Part shown: in pieces, positions 8,547-17,413 of the stretch | Layout of the letters: every line of letters begins with the position of its first letter | How positions within the stretch are numbered: the stretch's first letter is position 1 | Assembly (NCBI RefSeq): GCF_043643765.1 | Contig: NZ_JBHZSP010000004.1 | Span: 124,001 to 188,000, forward strand | Source of the DNA: Marinomonas posidonica_A | GTDB lineage: Bacteria > Pseudomonadota > Gammaproteobacteria > Pseudomonadales > Marinomonadaceae | Length of the DNA: 64,000 bases | Direction: 5' to 3' | Notes under the pieces: generated by a model | Seen by the model: only the letters and a program-made list of their open reading frames with translations | The model's database searches: none | Told to the model about the DNA's origin: nothing | Translations under genes and position numbers: made by a program

Positions 8547-9575
8547 ATGTTAAAGACGATTCAAAAAGCAAAAAAACGTTTGGTCGCAAGTTCGTTAGCA
8601 GTGGCGCTTGGCTTAGGAGCAGTGGCTTCTACCGCGGCTCAAGCAGCAGACCACAACTGGCGTTTCGCTAACCTATACAGCCGTGGTAGTGCATTCGGTG
8701 AAGTATACGAAAGCTTGGCGAAAAACATTGAAACTATGTCTGAGGGCCGAATTAAGGTCCAAGTTCTTTACTCTGGTGAAGGCGTTGGTACAACCGGTAT
8801 CCTAGGTGCGGTTAAATCTGGTCTAATCACTATGGGCGCGCCTTTCCAATCTATGCACGCTGGTGAGCTTCCTGCGGGTATCGTAGAAATTGGTCTACCA
8901 GGTGGTACAGACGATGCTGCTGAATTGACAACCTTGTTCCAAGAAAAGGGATGGGCACCAATTCTTAAAGAAGCTTACGGTTCTCAAGGTCTTGTTTGGC
9001 TTGACCCATACATCCAACCTGCTGTTTATGTACTGACCAAAAAACCAATCAACTCTATTGAAGATTTCCAAGGTTTGAAGATCCGTGCACCAGGTGCTTA
9101 CGGTAAATTCCTTCGTAATCTAGGCGCGTCTCCTGTTTCTCTAGCTTGGGGCGAAATCTACACGTCACTATCAACTGGTGTAATCGACGGTTCTATCGGT
9201 TCTAACATGATCGACCACCGCGACGGTAACCATGTTGAAGTAGCAAAATACATGTACCCACTTCCTCTAGCTGGCGCTCAGGTGTTACCTATCATCGTAA
9301 ACCGCAGTGCTTGGAGCAAATTGTCTCCAGACCTACAAGCGATTGTTTCTGCAGCGACAACGGTTCACGCTCGTGATCAGTTGACTAAGTCTAAGCTTTG
9401 GGAATCTCAAGCGGTAGCTGAAATGGAAGAGAAAGGCCTACAGTGGAGTCCTGCACCAAGTGATGCAGATAAAGCTGCTTGGCAAGCTGCTGGTGCTGGC
9501 TTGTGGGATGAATACGCTAAATCTGACAAATACAGTGCTGAGTTGATTGAAGTACTACGTAAAGAAGCGAACTAA
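8547..9575 (+). CDS. dctP: TRAP transporter substrate-binding protein DctP (second system)
   Basis: A 342-residue periplasmic binding protein with a signal peptide (residues 1-33, AQA-AD cleavage). It keeps the DctP pattern, including LKIRAPGAYGKFLRNLGASP with the carboxylate-binding arginine and WGEIYTSLSTGVIDGSIGS. It is diverged from the DctP at 743-1699 and has more of the look of the TakP/2-oxo-acid or mannitol-like branch. GAGG lies 6 nt before the ATG. It heads dctP-dctQ-dctM and is followed by a strong hairpin. The ligand is unknown. Confidence 0.9.
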   Translation: MLKTIQKAKKRLVASSLAVALGLGAVASTAAQAADHNWRFANLYSRGSAFGEVYESLAKNIETMSEGRIKVQVLYSGEGVGTTGILGAVKSGLITMGAPFQSMHAGELPAGIVEIGLPGGTDDAAELTTLFQEKGWAPILKEAYGSQGLVWLDPYIQPAVYVLTKKPINSIEDFQGLKIRAPGAYGKFLRNLGASPVSLAWGEIYTSLSTGVIDGSIGSNMIDHRDGNHVEVAKYMYPLPLAGAQVLPIIVNRSAWSKLSPDLQAIVSAATTVHARDQLTKSKLWESQAVAEMEEKGLQWSPAPSDADKAAWQAAGAGLWDEYAKSDKYSAELIEVLRKEAN

Positions 9576-9606
9576 TACTGCTTTTCATCAAAGGATTGAT
9601 ACAATA

Positions 9607-9643
9607 AACAAAGGAGACATATTTTATTGTCTCCTTTGTTTTT
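9607..9643 (+). terminator. Intra-operon hairpin between dctP and dctQ
   Basis: A perfect 13-bp stem (AACAAAGGAGACA / TGTCTCCTTTGTT) with an 8-nt loop is followed by a short T run. Placed between dctP and dctQ, it would stop or stabilise part of the transcript so that the binding protein is made in excess over the membrane subunits. The left arm contains AGGAG, but no start codon follows it. Confidence 0.8.
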
Positions 9644-9698
9644 AATAATTTGTCATAACGCACAACCAACCCTTCCCATCCTTTTAAGGTATTACACA

Positions 9699-10256
9699 AT
9701 GATAGAGACAGCGATTAGGCGCTATTGCCTAACCATTCATGCGCTGGTGGCCTTTGTCGGCAAATCCATATCTTATTTGATGCCGGTTTTGGCGTTTGTG
9801 GTAGCCTTCGAAGTGTTCTCACGCTACTTTCTAAACAAACCGACCATCTGGGCATACGACTTATCCTTATTTATTTTCGGTTATATTGCCGCTTTAGGTG
9901 GTGCCTACGCGCAACAGCAGCGAGCACACATCAACGTCGATATTCTTTACAACAAAGTATCGCCACGTATGCGCAGTTTGTTCAATATTATTTCTTTCTG
10001 CCTCGCCATCTTCTTTGTCGCCATTATCTGCAAAATGAGTATCGGCAAATTCGAGGAAGCCTTACAGTTTAACTATCGCCGTCAAAGTGAATGGGCACCT
10101 CATATGCACCATTACTGGGTCATGATGGCCGTTGCCAGCTTTATGCTTGGTCTGCAATTGAGCAGTGATTTATTAGAAGAAGGTTTTCATCTGATTACTG
10201 GCAAGACATTACTTCCAGATTCCATTCGAAATGTAGAGGAAACGCCTCATGATTAG
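9699..10256 (+). CDS. dctQ: TRAP transporter small permease DctQ (second system)
   Basis: A 185-residue four-TM protein with the DctQ pattern (EVFSRYFLNKPTIWAYDLSLF around residues 36-56, then GGAYAQQQRAHINVD). The ATG at 9699 is preceded by AAGG. An in-frame TTG at 9627 lies inside the terminator hairpin and is not a plausible start. Its stop overlaps the dctM start by 8 nt. Confidence 0.88.
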   Translation: MIETAIRRYCLTIHALVAFVGKSISYLMPVLAFVVAFEVFSRYFLNKPTIWAYDLSLFIFGYIAALGGAYAQQQRAHINVDILYNKVSPRMRSLFNIISFCLAIFFVAIICKMSIGKFEEALQFNYRRQSEWAPHMHHYWVMMAVASFMLGLQLSSDLLEEGFHLITGKTLLPDSIRNVEETPHD

Positions 10257-11568
10257 TATCGAACTGCTTACCGGCGTTTTATTACTTTGTATTCTTGTCA
10301 CCTTCGCGCTGGGTGCACCAGTTGGTTTGGGCCTAGGCGGTATCGCGATGGCGGTAGGTTACATCACATGGGGTGACGGCCTTTTTAATGTGATTCCTAC
10401 CACTCTAGAAGCAACTCACTTTAGCTTTATCTTGTTGGCCATTCCTTTGTACATTTATATGGGCCAGCTACTAACACGCTCTGGTATCGGCGATGCTATG
10501 TTTAACGCCAGTCAGATGTTAATTGGTAAAGTACGTGGCTCATTAGCCATTAGCGTTATTATCGTATGCTCTATGATTGGTGCCATGGTTGGTATCATCG
10601 GCGCCGGTATTATGACGTCCGGCAGCATTGCTTTACGCCCTATGCTAGAACGTGGTTACAACAAACGTTTGGCCTTGGGTGTGATCATGGCAGGTGGTGG
10701 TTTGGGAATTTTGATTCCCCCTAGCATCCCAATGATCATGTTTGCTTCGGCGACACAAAACTCAGTAGGGCGCATGTTCATAGCGGCCTTGGTGCCGGCT
10801 TTAATCACCATTGTGTTACTAATCACTTATGTGGTGATTGCTTGTAAGCTGGATCACAGCAAAGCTCCTTTGGATAAAGCCCCAGATGTACCACCTACGC
10901 TAAAAGAAAAATGGTTCACTGCACGTGATGGCCTGTTGTCCTTACTACTGATTGTGGCAGTGCTAGGCAGTATTATCATGGGTGTTGCGACGCCAACAGA
11001 GTCTGGCGCAATCGGTGTCGTGGGTGCCATTTGTTTGGCCATACTGTTTAAGCGTTTTAAACCTCGTATGGTTCGTAATGCTGGCATGCAAGCAGCCTTG
11101 TTGGTCAGTGTCGCCATGTGGATCATTTTTGGTGCTACGGTCTTCAGTAACTTCCATCTTTTGATGGGGGTACAGAACATGGTTGCCAGCTTCACACAAG
11201 ACCTTGGTTTATCGCCAATGATGGTCATCATTATGTTCCAGCTAATCATGTTATTGCTGGGTTTCATTATTGATGAATTCATCATTGTTTTAATGTGTGC
11301 GCCAATCTTCACACCAATTGCCGTTTCGTTGGGTTTTGATCCTATTTGGTTTGGTATCTTGATGATTCTTAACATTGAGATAGCCGTACAAACACCGCCT
11401 TATGGTTTTGCTTTGTTCTATTTGAAGGGCATCGCACCACCAGGCATCACTATGTTAGACATCTACAAATCCGTAACCCCCTTTGTTCTTATCAAACTCT
11501 TGGTGTTGATCATTTGTATGTGTTTCCCAGAGTTAGTCATGTGGTTACCGAATAAACTCATGGGATGA
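10249..11568 (+). CDS. dctM: TRAP transporter large permease DctM (second system)
   Basis: A 439-residue membrane protein with about 12-13 hydrophobic segments. It shows DctM hallmarks such as ILLAIPLYIYMGQLLTRSGI near residue 60 and GAGIMTSGSIALRPMLERGY near 120, then GGGLGILIPPSIPMIMFASA. It would form the sodium-driven transport unit together with DctQ and the upstream DctP. The start codon lies inside the end of dctQ, which indicates translational coupling. A terminator follows. Confidence 0.95.
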   Translation: MISIELLTGVLLLCILVTFALGAPVGLGLGGIAMAVGYITWGDGLFNVIPTTLEATHFSFILLAIPLYIYMGQLLTRSGIGDAMFNASQMLIGKVRGSLAISVIIVCSMIGAMVGIIGAGIMTSGSIALRPMLERGYNKRLALGVIMAGGGLGILIPPSIPMIMFASATQNSVGRMFIAALVPALITIVLLITYVVIACKLDHSKAPLDKAPDVPPTLKEKWFTARDGLLSLLLIVAVLGSIIMGVATPTESGAIGVVGAICLAILFKRFKPRMVRNAGMQAALLVSVAMWIIFGATVFSNFHLLMGVQNMVASFTQDLGLSPMMVIIMFQLIMLLLGFIIDEFIIVLMCAPIFTPIAVSLGFDPIWFGILMILNIEIAVQTPPYGFALFYLKGIAPPGITMLDIYKSVTPFVLIKLLVLIICMCFPELVMWLPNKLMG

Positions 11569-11604
11569 CGATTGTATTCCTGTCACTCTAGGCGAATAAA
11601 AAAT

Positions 11605-11641
11605 AAAAGCGGCTCTGTGATCAAAACAGCGCCGCTTTTTT
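11605..11641. terminator. Terminator between dctM and fabF
   Basis: AAAAGCGGC pairs with GCCGCTTTT, with an inner CTGT/ACAG stem, followed by Ts. The A-rich left flank allows it to work for the convergent fabF gene as well. Confidence 0.85.
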
Positions 11642-11683
11642 AATGGCTTTATCTTTTAGTATTTTACTGGCTATGAGCCATTT

Positions 11684-12958
11684 TTATTGCTCAAACCGCT
11701 TTAAAATAATCGCAGCATTCACCCCGCCAAAGCCAAAACTATTAGACAAAACATAGTCGACTTTTTTGTCACGTGAAACCAACGGTACCAAATCCATATC
11801 TGCGATGCTGTCTTCCGGCTGATGTAAATTCAGTGTCGCTGGTAACGTACCAGTGAGAATACTTTGCGCACTGAAAATGGCTTCCACACCACCCGCAGCG
11901 CCAAGTAAGTGCCCAATAGAGGACTTAGTAGAAGAGACCGCCACTTTGCTCACAGAGTCGCCAAAGATACTTTTTAGCGCATTAATTTCACCACGATCAC
12001 CAACAGGAGTTGATGTCGCATGGGCATTAACATAGCCAATTTGGTCAGCGCTGATACTAGCCATGGTCAAGGCGGCCGATATCGCACGCGCAGCCCCTTC
12101 GCCGCTCTCAGGGCCTGAGGTTAAATGGTAAGCATCAGCACTGGTGCCGTAACCGACAATCTCAACCAGTGGCGTCGCACCTCTGGCTAGAGCATGCTCT
12201 AGGGTTTCCATAACAATGAGACCTGCACCTTCCCCCATGACAAAACCATCTCGCTCAGAGTCAAAGGGCTTTGAGGCTTGCTCTGGGTTGTCATTATTGG
12301 TTGAGAGTGCTTTCAAAGCACCAAAACTAGCCAATGACAAAGTATCAATACACGCTTCCGTGCCGCCAGCTAAAGCTACCTTAGCTTCACCAAATCGCAG
12401 CAAACGCATAGCATCTCCTATGGCCTGAGCACCAGCAGCACACGCAGTAACAGGTGTACCAAGAGGGCCTTTGAAACCATACTTTAGAGACACATTACCT
12501 ACGGCAAGGTTGGCCAGAAAGGCGGGTACTGTAAAAGGAGATATTCTTTTTGGTCCTGATTCCTGTAATGTTGTATGGGCTTTCGTAATGGTGGGGAAGC
12601 CACCTATGCCCGTACCAATCACAGTGGCCGTCGCTTGTTTTTCTTGTTCCATCTCAGGTAGCCAATTTGCCTGTTTTAGCGCTTCATCAGCGGCCGCTAA
12701 AGCAAACAATGTAAACAGATCTACTCTTTTTCTTTCTTTTGGTAACAGATAGTCGGATTCATTCAATCCATTCTCTTGCTCCGTAATACTCGGCACTTGC
12801 CCAGCGATCTTAGTTGATAAGTTTGCGGCAATGGACTCGGGTAAAGCACGAATACCAGATTCACCAGAAATCAGCCTTTTCCAAACGGATTCGACGCCAA
12901 CGCCCAGTGGCGATACCAAGCCCATTCCGGTAATAACGATTCGATCTTGTGACGACAT
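11684..12958 (-). CDS. fabF: 3-oxoacyl-[acyl-carrier-protein] synthase II
   Basis: A 424-residue thiolase-fold condensing enzyme that elongates acyl-ACP with malonyl-ACP. The Cys-His-His triad is C173 (TACAAGAQAIG), H313 (NAHATSTPVGD) and H350 (SSIGHLLGAAG), with K345 also conserved. The start is supported by GAGGG 7 nt upstream. It is not in a fab gene cluster but stands alone and divergent from a TetR gene, so it is likely an additional KAS II copy with its own regulation, perhaps for membrane adjustment or a special lipid. That role is inferred. Confidence 0.92.
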   Translation of the reverse strand: MSSQDRIVITGMGLVSPLGVGVESVWKRLISGESGIRALPESIAANLSTKIAGQVPSITEQENGLNESDYLLPKERKRVDLFTLFALAAADEALKQANWLPEMEQEKQATATVIGTGIGGFPTITKAHTTLQESGPKRISPFTVPAFLANLAVGNVSLKYGFKGPLGTPVTACAAGAQAIGDAMRLLRFGEAKVALAGGTEACIDTLSLASFGALKALSTNNDNPEQASKPFDSERDGFVMGEGAGLIVMETLEHALARGATPLVEIVGYGTSADAYHLTSGPESGEGAARAISAALTMASISADQIGYVNAHATSTPVGDRGEINALKSIFGDSVSKVAVSSTKSSIGHLLGAAGGVEAIFSAQSILTGTLPATLNLHQPEDSIADMDLVPLVSRDKKVDYVLSNSFGFGGVNAAIILKRFEQ

Positions 12959-13115
12959 GAGTTAACCCTCGGCATTTCAAATAAGTGGTTTTGCATTTTT
13001 GATCGTTTTATTTGATCTCTGCAAAATGACCTTACCCATGCTAGAGTGAGACTTAATATGATCAAGATAATATTTTATTTTTACTGCAAGATGGCTACAT
13101 TAAGGAGGGAACAAG

Positions 13116-13691
13116 ATGCCTTATACTCAGCAACACAAGGAGCAAACTCGCCAACGTATTTTAGTCGCGGCGGCAAAATTGTTTTGCTCTAGAGGGTTTG
13201 ATCGTGTGACGTTAACGCAAATTATGTCAAAAGCCAATATGACGCACGGAGCTTTCTACGCACATTTTTCCGGTAAGAGTAGCCTTTACGAAGCGGCCAT
13301 GCAATTCGCAGCCTCTCACGCTTTTTGGGCACGAGACGACAAGCGAACCGAAGGCAAAGAGACTCATCTTAAGGCACTCGTGACACGTTATTTAAGTTGG
13401 AGCAAGACAGATCAAGATCATCCTTCGCCTTTGGAATTTCTTGTGACGGATGCGGCCCACAAAGAAGAAAAGGTAAGGCAGGCATATCAAGCGTGTTTCG
13501 ACACCTTGGTGGAACGTTTGGCGACCATTTTAAAAAAAAGAGGTAACCCTGAGGCGGAAGCCTTAGCGGAAGAAACCGTAGTTTCGTTAGTCGGAACCGT
13601 TTCGATTGCACGCTCCATCAGTCAACCATTACAAAATGACTTCTTGAAACGGGCACATGAACGCATTGTGTCTAGATTGAAAATGGCTTGA
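13116..13691 (+). CDS. TetR-family transcriptional regulator (divergent from fabF)
   Basis: A 191-residue regulator. The N-terminal helix-turn-helix (about residues 12-58, FDRVTLTQIMSKANMTHGAFYAHF) is typical TetR/AcrR. The C-terminal half is a helical ligand-binding domain and is not recognisable to a subfamily. A strong AGGAGGG 6 nt before the ATG fixes the start. It shares a 157-bp divergent promoter region with fabF, which is its likely target. It is followed by an octamer repeat and a parS palindrome. Confidence 0.88.
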   Translation: MPYTQQHKEQTRQRILVAAAKLFCSRGFDRVTLTQIMSKANMTHGAFYAHFSGKSSLYEAAMQFAASHAFWARDDKRTEGKETHLKALVTRYLSWSKTDQDHPSPLEFLVTDAAHKEEKVRQAYQACFDTLVERLATILKKRGNPEAEALAEETVVSLVGTVSIARSISQPLQNDFLKRAHERIVSRLKMA

Positions 13692-13702
13692 ATGATCACC
13701 TT

Positions 13703-13774
13703 TATAGCGACATAGCAACATAGCGACATAGCGACATAGCGACATAGCGACATAGCGACATAGCGACATAGCGA
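13703..13774. repeat. Octamer tandem repeat (CATAGCGA)n
   Basis: Seven perfect copies of CATAGCGA (13719-13774) are preceded by two diverged copies (TATAGCGA, CATAGCAA), nine units and 72 bp in all. It lies between tetR and cysQ, 40 bp before the parS palindrome. An octamer is not a multiple of three and is outside any gene, so copy number can vary freely by slippage. Confidence 0.95.
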
Positions 13775-13813
13775 CGATGATGTCTCGTTATTATAAATAA
13801 AACAGACAAGATC

Positions 13814-13865
13814 AATAAGATAAAAGCCATGTGTTTCACGTGAAACACATGGCTTTTATCTTATT
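13814..13865. terminator. Perfect 52-bp palindrome, bidirectional terminator containing parS
   Basis: Each 26-nt arm is the exact reverse complement of the other with no loop. The outer part (AATAAGATAAAAGCC / GGCTTTTATCTTATT) reads as a terminator in both directions for the convergent tetR and cysQ genes. The centre is a parS site. Confidence 0.8.
13832..13847. other. parS site 1 (perfect)
   Basis: TGTTTCACGTGAAACA is a perfect copy of the chromosomal ParB-binding consensus. ParB and ParA are encoded at 47.6-49.3 kb. It is the best of three candidates in the window. Confidence 0.93.
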
Positions 13866-13915
13866 CTTTCTGCGGACTATGAATCAGATAGAAGTTCACC
13901 AACAATCCGAATTAA

Positions 13916-14782
13916 CTAGTCTGTTTCATTGCCTTTGTTTTCGTACCAGCGCATGATAATTGGAGCAATTTCATCGCCAGAAACAAAGAAGTGACCGTTT
14001 AATAAGGTCTCTCTTTGATTGTATCGAAATGGTTTTCCTTCTGGCGTCACCAGCATACCACCCGATGCTTCAATAATCGCCTGTTGCGCCGCCGTATCCC
14101 ATTCACTGGTGGGGCCACGACGTAGGTGTAAATCTGCAATCCCTTCTGCAATGCGACATCCCTTAATTGAACTGCCTTTTGGCAACTCTCTGACTTGCTC
14201 ATAATTGGCTTTTAGCGTGTCTTTTAAATCAATAGGCAGAGCAGGGCCATGACTGCGACTGGTCATGACAATAATAGGCTCTCTTGGCTCTCTGACATTA
14301 ATGGATTCATACGTCGCTTCTCGTTCTACGTCGTCATGCCATTTAATCGCGCCAACCGGCAAGTCTCGCCAAGGTTCCGTTACGCCAAAGTAACCTTCTG
14401 ATGTGGTTGGCAAATACACCATGCCAACAATGGGTTTGCCATCTTGCACTAATGCAATGTTAATGCTGAATTCACCATTTCGCTTAATGAACTCTTTGGT
14501 GCCATCTAAAGGGTCAACGATCCACAGGCTTGGCCATTTAACGCGCTCTTCAAATTTAACCGTCTCTTCCTCAGACAATATTGGTATGTCAGGTGTAAGT
14601 ACTTGCAAACCCGCAATAATCACACGGTGAGCTGCTAAGTCAGCCGCCGTCACAGGGCTATCGTCCGACTTCTGTTGAATTCCTAAATCGGCACGTTGAT
14701 AAATTTCCATGATCGCTGTGGCTGCATCGTGTATTATTTTTTGTAGCGCTTGAAAAACGGGGTGTTGATTAACGTCCTGCAT
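13916..14782 (-). CDS. cysQ: 3'(2'),5'-bisphosphate nucleotidase CysQ
   Basis: A 288-residue FIG/inositol-phosphatase-fold enzyme that hydrolyses 3'-phosphoadenosine 5'-phosphate, the by-product of sulfate activation. Metal-binding motifs are SEEE at 70-73, DPLDGT at 90-95 and a C-terminal EWDTAAQQAI. The start has GAGG 5 nt upstream. It is divergent from hslR across 42 bp. The length fits somewhat larger CysQ proteins, and the DGTKEF variant separates it from true inositol monophosphatases. Confidence 0.92.
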   Translation of the reverse strand: MQDVNQHPVFQALQKIIHDAATAIMEIYQRADLGIQQKSDDSPVTAADLAAHRVIIAGLQVLTPDIPILSEEETVKFEERVKWPSLWIVDPLDGTKEFIKRNGEFSINIALVQDGKPIVGMVYLPTTSEGYFGVTEPWRDLPVGAIKWHDDVEREATYESINVREPREPIIVMTSRSHGPALPIDLKDTLKANYEQVRELPKGSSIKGCRIAEGIADLHLRRGPTSEWDTAAQQAIIEASGGMLVTPEGKPFRYNQRETLLNGHFFVSGDEIAPIIMRWYENKGNETD

Positions 14783-14824
14783 AACAGCCTCAATATGACA
14801 ACAATATAGGTCAATGTATTCCTT

Positions 14825-15244
14825 ATGAGTAAAACAGAAAAACAGTCAGAACTACAAGCTGTTCGTTTAGATAAGTGGCTTTGGGCGGCACGATTCTTCA
14901 AAACTCGCTCACTCAGTAAAGACGCCATTGACGGTGGTAAGATTACATACAATGGCAGTAAGGGCAAAGCCAGTCGTAATGTTGAAGTCGGCGCTTTGAT
15001 CGGCATTCGAATAGGCTGGGATGAGAAGGTCGTCGAAATCAAAAGCATTAGTGGGCAAAGAAGAGGCGCGCCAGAAGCAAGGCTGCTTTATGAAGAAACA
15101 CCAGAGTCCATTGAGAAACGGGAAAAAAGAGCATTGGAACACAAGTCTTTTGGTGGTCGCATCATGGCAGATCATAAACCAAATAAGAAAGAGCGTCGTG
15201 ACATCAAACAGTTAAAACAAGACATCTTTGGTGGCATGGATTAA
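14825..15244 (+). CDS. hslR: Heat shock protein 15, ribosome-associated S4-domain protein
   Basis: A 139-residue basic protein. Residues about 12-60 form the S4 RNA-binding domain (RLDKWLWAARFFKTRSLSKD...GGKITYNG), followed by a lysine/arginine-rich C-terminal helix. Hsp15 binds free 50S subunits carrying a stalled peptidyl-tRNA and helps recycle them. The length matches E. coli HslR. It is divergent from cysQ, and no strong ribosome-binding site is visible. Confidence 0.93.
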   Translation: MSKTEKQSELQAVRLDKWLWAARFFKTRSLSKDAIDGGKITYNGSKGKASRNVEVGALIGIRIGWDEKVVEIKSISGQRRGAPEARLLYEETPESIEKREKRALEHKSFGGRIMADHKPNKKERRDIKQLKQDIFGGMD

Positions 15245-15320
15245 CAAACACTCTATCTATATGTATCCGCTTATACGTTGCTAATAAGACCCTGTGTTGC
15301 TCTATTAAATACGCACATAG

Positions 15321-16631
15321 CTAAATACGCACATAGCGACCGTCTTTATTTTCTAAGCAAGCATTCAACTCTAATTCCATGAGTGCTTGCATTAACCCAC
15401 TTGCATTGAGCTTAGTCGCACGAGCCAATTCATCAAAGTCCATTGCTCTTGCTTGATCCTCGATACAGTTAATGATCTGTTTCGCATTTGATGAGAGTGA
15501 TTTTGGAATCTGCTTAGGCTTGTTATCTTGTTTGAAGAGAACCGCCTGTCCAGCACAAGCCTCCGATGAAGAAGCCTGTGTCAGCCTTTCTTCGGCAGTA
15601 GGCGCATCATGCTCCGTCGTCCTATTCATTGGCAAACAGTCATTAGGGCACTCATCAAGAATGTCTTGAACGTTACGAACCAGGGTCGCGCCTTGACGAA
15701 TAAGCTGATGACAGCCTGCTGAATTCATATCGTTAATCCGACCAGGTAAGGCAAACACTTCTCGATTCTGTTGTAGCGCATAACTGGCGCTGATCAGTGA
15801 ACCACTTTTGAGAGACGCTTCAGCCACCAGTACCCCCATGCTCAAACCGCTTATGATTCGATTTCTTGGGGGAAACAAGCTAGGTTTTGGTGTTGTTGTT
15901 AGTGGGTATTCACTTATTAGCAAACCTCCCTGATCTAATAGTTGTTGAAACAATAAGGCGTTCTTTTGCGGGTATAAATGTTTGAGTCCTGTCCCCATCA
16001 CGGCAACACTAGGGGTCTGGTTAGAGGCTAATGCGCCTTGATGCGCTGCGGTATCGATCCCCATTGCCCCACCACTAACAATGGCAATGCCCAACGCTGA
16101 CAATTCATAGGCCAGATGAAATGCCATGTCCCGTCCATAACTTGAACAGCGTCTTGCACCGACAATGCCAAATTTAGGGACGCTCAATGCTGTTAAACTT
16201 CCTTTTGCATACAGTAACACAGGGGCAACACTAATTTGTTTTAACGACTCTGGGTAGGCAGGATGTGTTGGTAAAATAAGATGATGATTCTGTTGCTCTA
16301 GCCAAGCAAGAGAGTCCTGACGTTTCTTTTCTTGCACATCGCTCAAGCTGCCTGTTGTTAAATACGCCATGGCTTCACGAGCGGTGACATCTGGCCATTT
16401 CAAAGATCTCAAAACATCATAAGATAATACGTCGTCAATTTGCTTAGCTGGCGGATGACTAGTAGCATGCGGATCATCCGATGCTAAAGTGTGCACGTCA
16501 GAGAGTTTTGAATCCTCTACTTCTATATGCATTACATAGGTGAATAGGCGAGAGAGACGAGCAGGGCCAATACCGGATAAAAAGCTCAAGCAAAGCCAAT
16601 CTTCTTGGCTCAATAGGGAAGGGCTAGACAT
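15321..16631 (-). CDS. dprA: DNA-processing protein DprA
   Basis: A 436-residue DprA/Smf protein, which loads RecA on incoming single-stranded DNA during transformation. The Rossmann-like core contains FGIVGARRCSSYGRDMA, SGGAMGIDTAAHQGAL and the PPRNRIISGLS motif. A C-terminal winged helix (about residues 370-436) closes it. The ATG at 16631 was chosen because AAGGA lies 8 nt upstream; frames reaching 16685 add only a doubtful 18 residues. It is divergent from def-fmt-rsmB, a common arrangement in Pseudomonas-like genomes. Confidence 0.93.
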   Translation of the reverse strand: MSSPSLLSQEDWLCLSFLSGIGPARLSRLFTYVMHIEVEDSKLSDVHTLASDDPHATSHPPAKQIDDVLSYDVLRSLKWPDVTAREAMAYLTTGSLSDVQEKKRQDSLAWLEQQNHHLILPTHPAYPESLKQISVAPVLLYAKGSLTALSVPKFGIVGARRCSSYGRDMAFHLAYELSALGIAIVSGGAMGIDTAAHQGALASNQTPSVAVMGTGLKHLYPQKNALLFQQLLDQGGLLISEYPLTTTPKPSLFPPRNRIISGLSMGVLVAEASLKSGSLISASYALQQNREVFALPGRINDMNSAGCHQLIRQGATLVRNVQDILDECPNDCLPMNRTTEHDAPTAEERLTQASSSEACAGQAVLFKQDNKPKQIPKSLSSNAKQIINCIEDQARAMDFDELARATKLNASGLMQALMELELNACLENKDGRYVRI

Positions 16632-16894
16632 TTTTCGCATCCTTGCAAAACGAGTATTTGCTATTGGCATCCTGCCAAGTCGCATTTTGGTGATTCTATA
16701 TGATTAAAATAGAGCACAACTATCAAACCCATTGAATCATATTGGGTAAAAAACCGCCACGAGAAGACTGCCCAATCCAACTACATGCGTTACAATACAC
16801 CTATTAACCTATGCAGCGCATGGAGACTAAATCTTTCACGTTTTGTTCTCCTTTTGCCTGCCAACATATTTAGAAGAGATTATTGGAATACATC

Positions 16895-17413
16895 ATGGCG
16901 GTTTTACCTGTACTTGAATACCCAGACCCACGCTTACGCAAAGTAGCGGAACCTGTTAGCGATTTTACGGATGAGTTGCAAACTAAAATCGATGACATGT
17001 TAGACACCATGTATGATGAAAATGGCGTTGGTTTAGCGGCGACTCAAGTAGACTATCATTATCGAGTGGTTGTGATGGATCACTCTGAAGAACGAAATCA
17101 ACCCATCATTTTTATCAATCCTGAATTTGATGTTTTAGATGATGAGCCAAATGAATTTCAAGAGGGTTGCTTATCCGTTCCAGGTTTTTATGAACACCTG
17201 TATCGTGCCGCAAGAGTCAAAGTGAAAGCCTTAGATCGACATGGCAAACCATTTGAAATGGATGTTGATGAGCTTATGGCCGTATGTGTACAACACGAAA
17301 TTGACCACCTAGATGGAAAATTGTTTGTTGATTACTTATCGCCACTTAAGCGTAATCGCATTAAAAGCAAGCTCGAGAAAGCCCATAAACTCGCTCAGAA
17401 AAACGCAAAATAG
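16895..17413 (+). CDS. def: Peptide deformylase
   Basis: A 172-residue metalloenzyme that removes the N-formyl group from nascent proteins. All three motifs are intact: GVGLAATQ at 44-51, EGCLS at 90-94 (metal ligand C92) and HEIDH at 134-138. The ATG at 16895 matches the usual family start; a TTG at 16883 would add four residues and lacks support. It leads the def-fmt-rsmB cluster, though a terminator lies before fmt. Confidence 0.96.
   Translation: MAVLPVLEYPDPRLRKVAEPVSDFTDELQTKIDDMLDTMYDENGVGLAATQVDYHYRVVVMDHSEERNQPIIFINPEFDVLDDEPNEFQEGCLSVPGFYEHLYRAARVKVKALDRHGKPFEMDVDELMAVCVQHEIDHLDGKLFVDYLSPLKRNRIKSKLEKAHKLAQKNAK

Noticed and set aside
11765..11780. parS-like TTTGTCACGTGAAACC within fabF
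   Set aside because: It has three mismatches to the 16-bp consensus and no palindromic left arm; I count only sites with at most one mismatch.
13703..13774. CRISPR-like interpretation of the repeated CATAGCGA units
   Set aside because: The units are 8 bp and contiguous with no spacers, and no cas genes are present; it is a simple tandem repeat.
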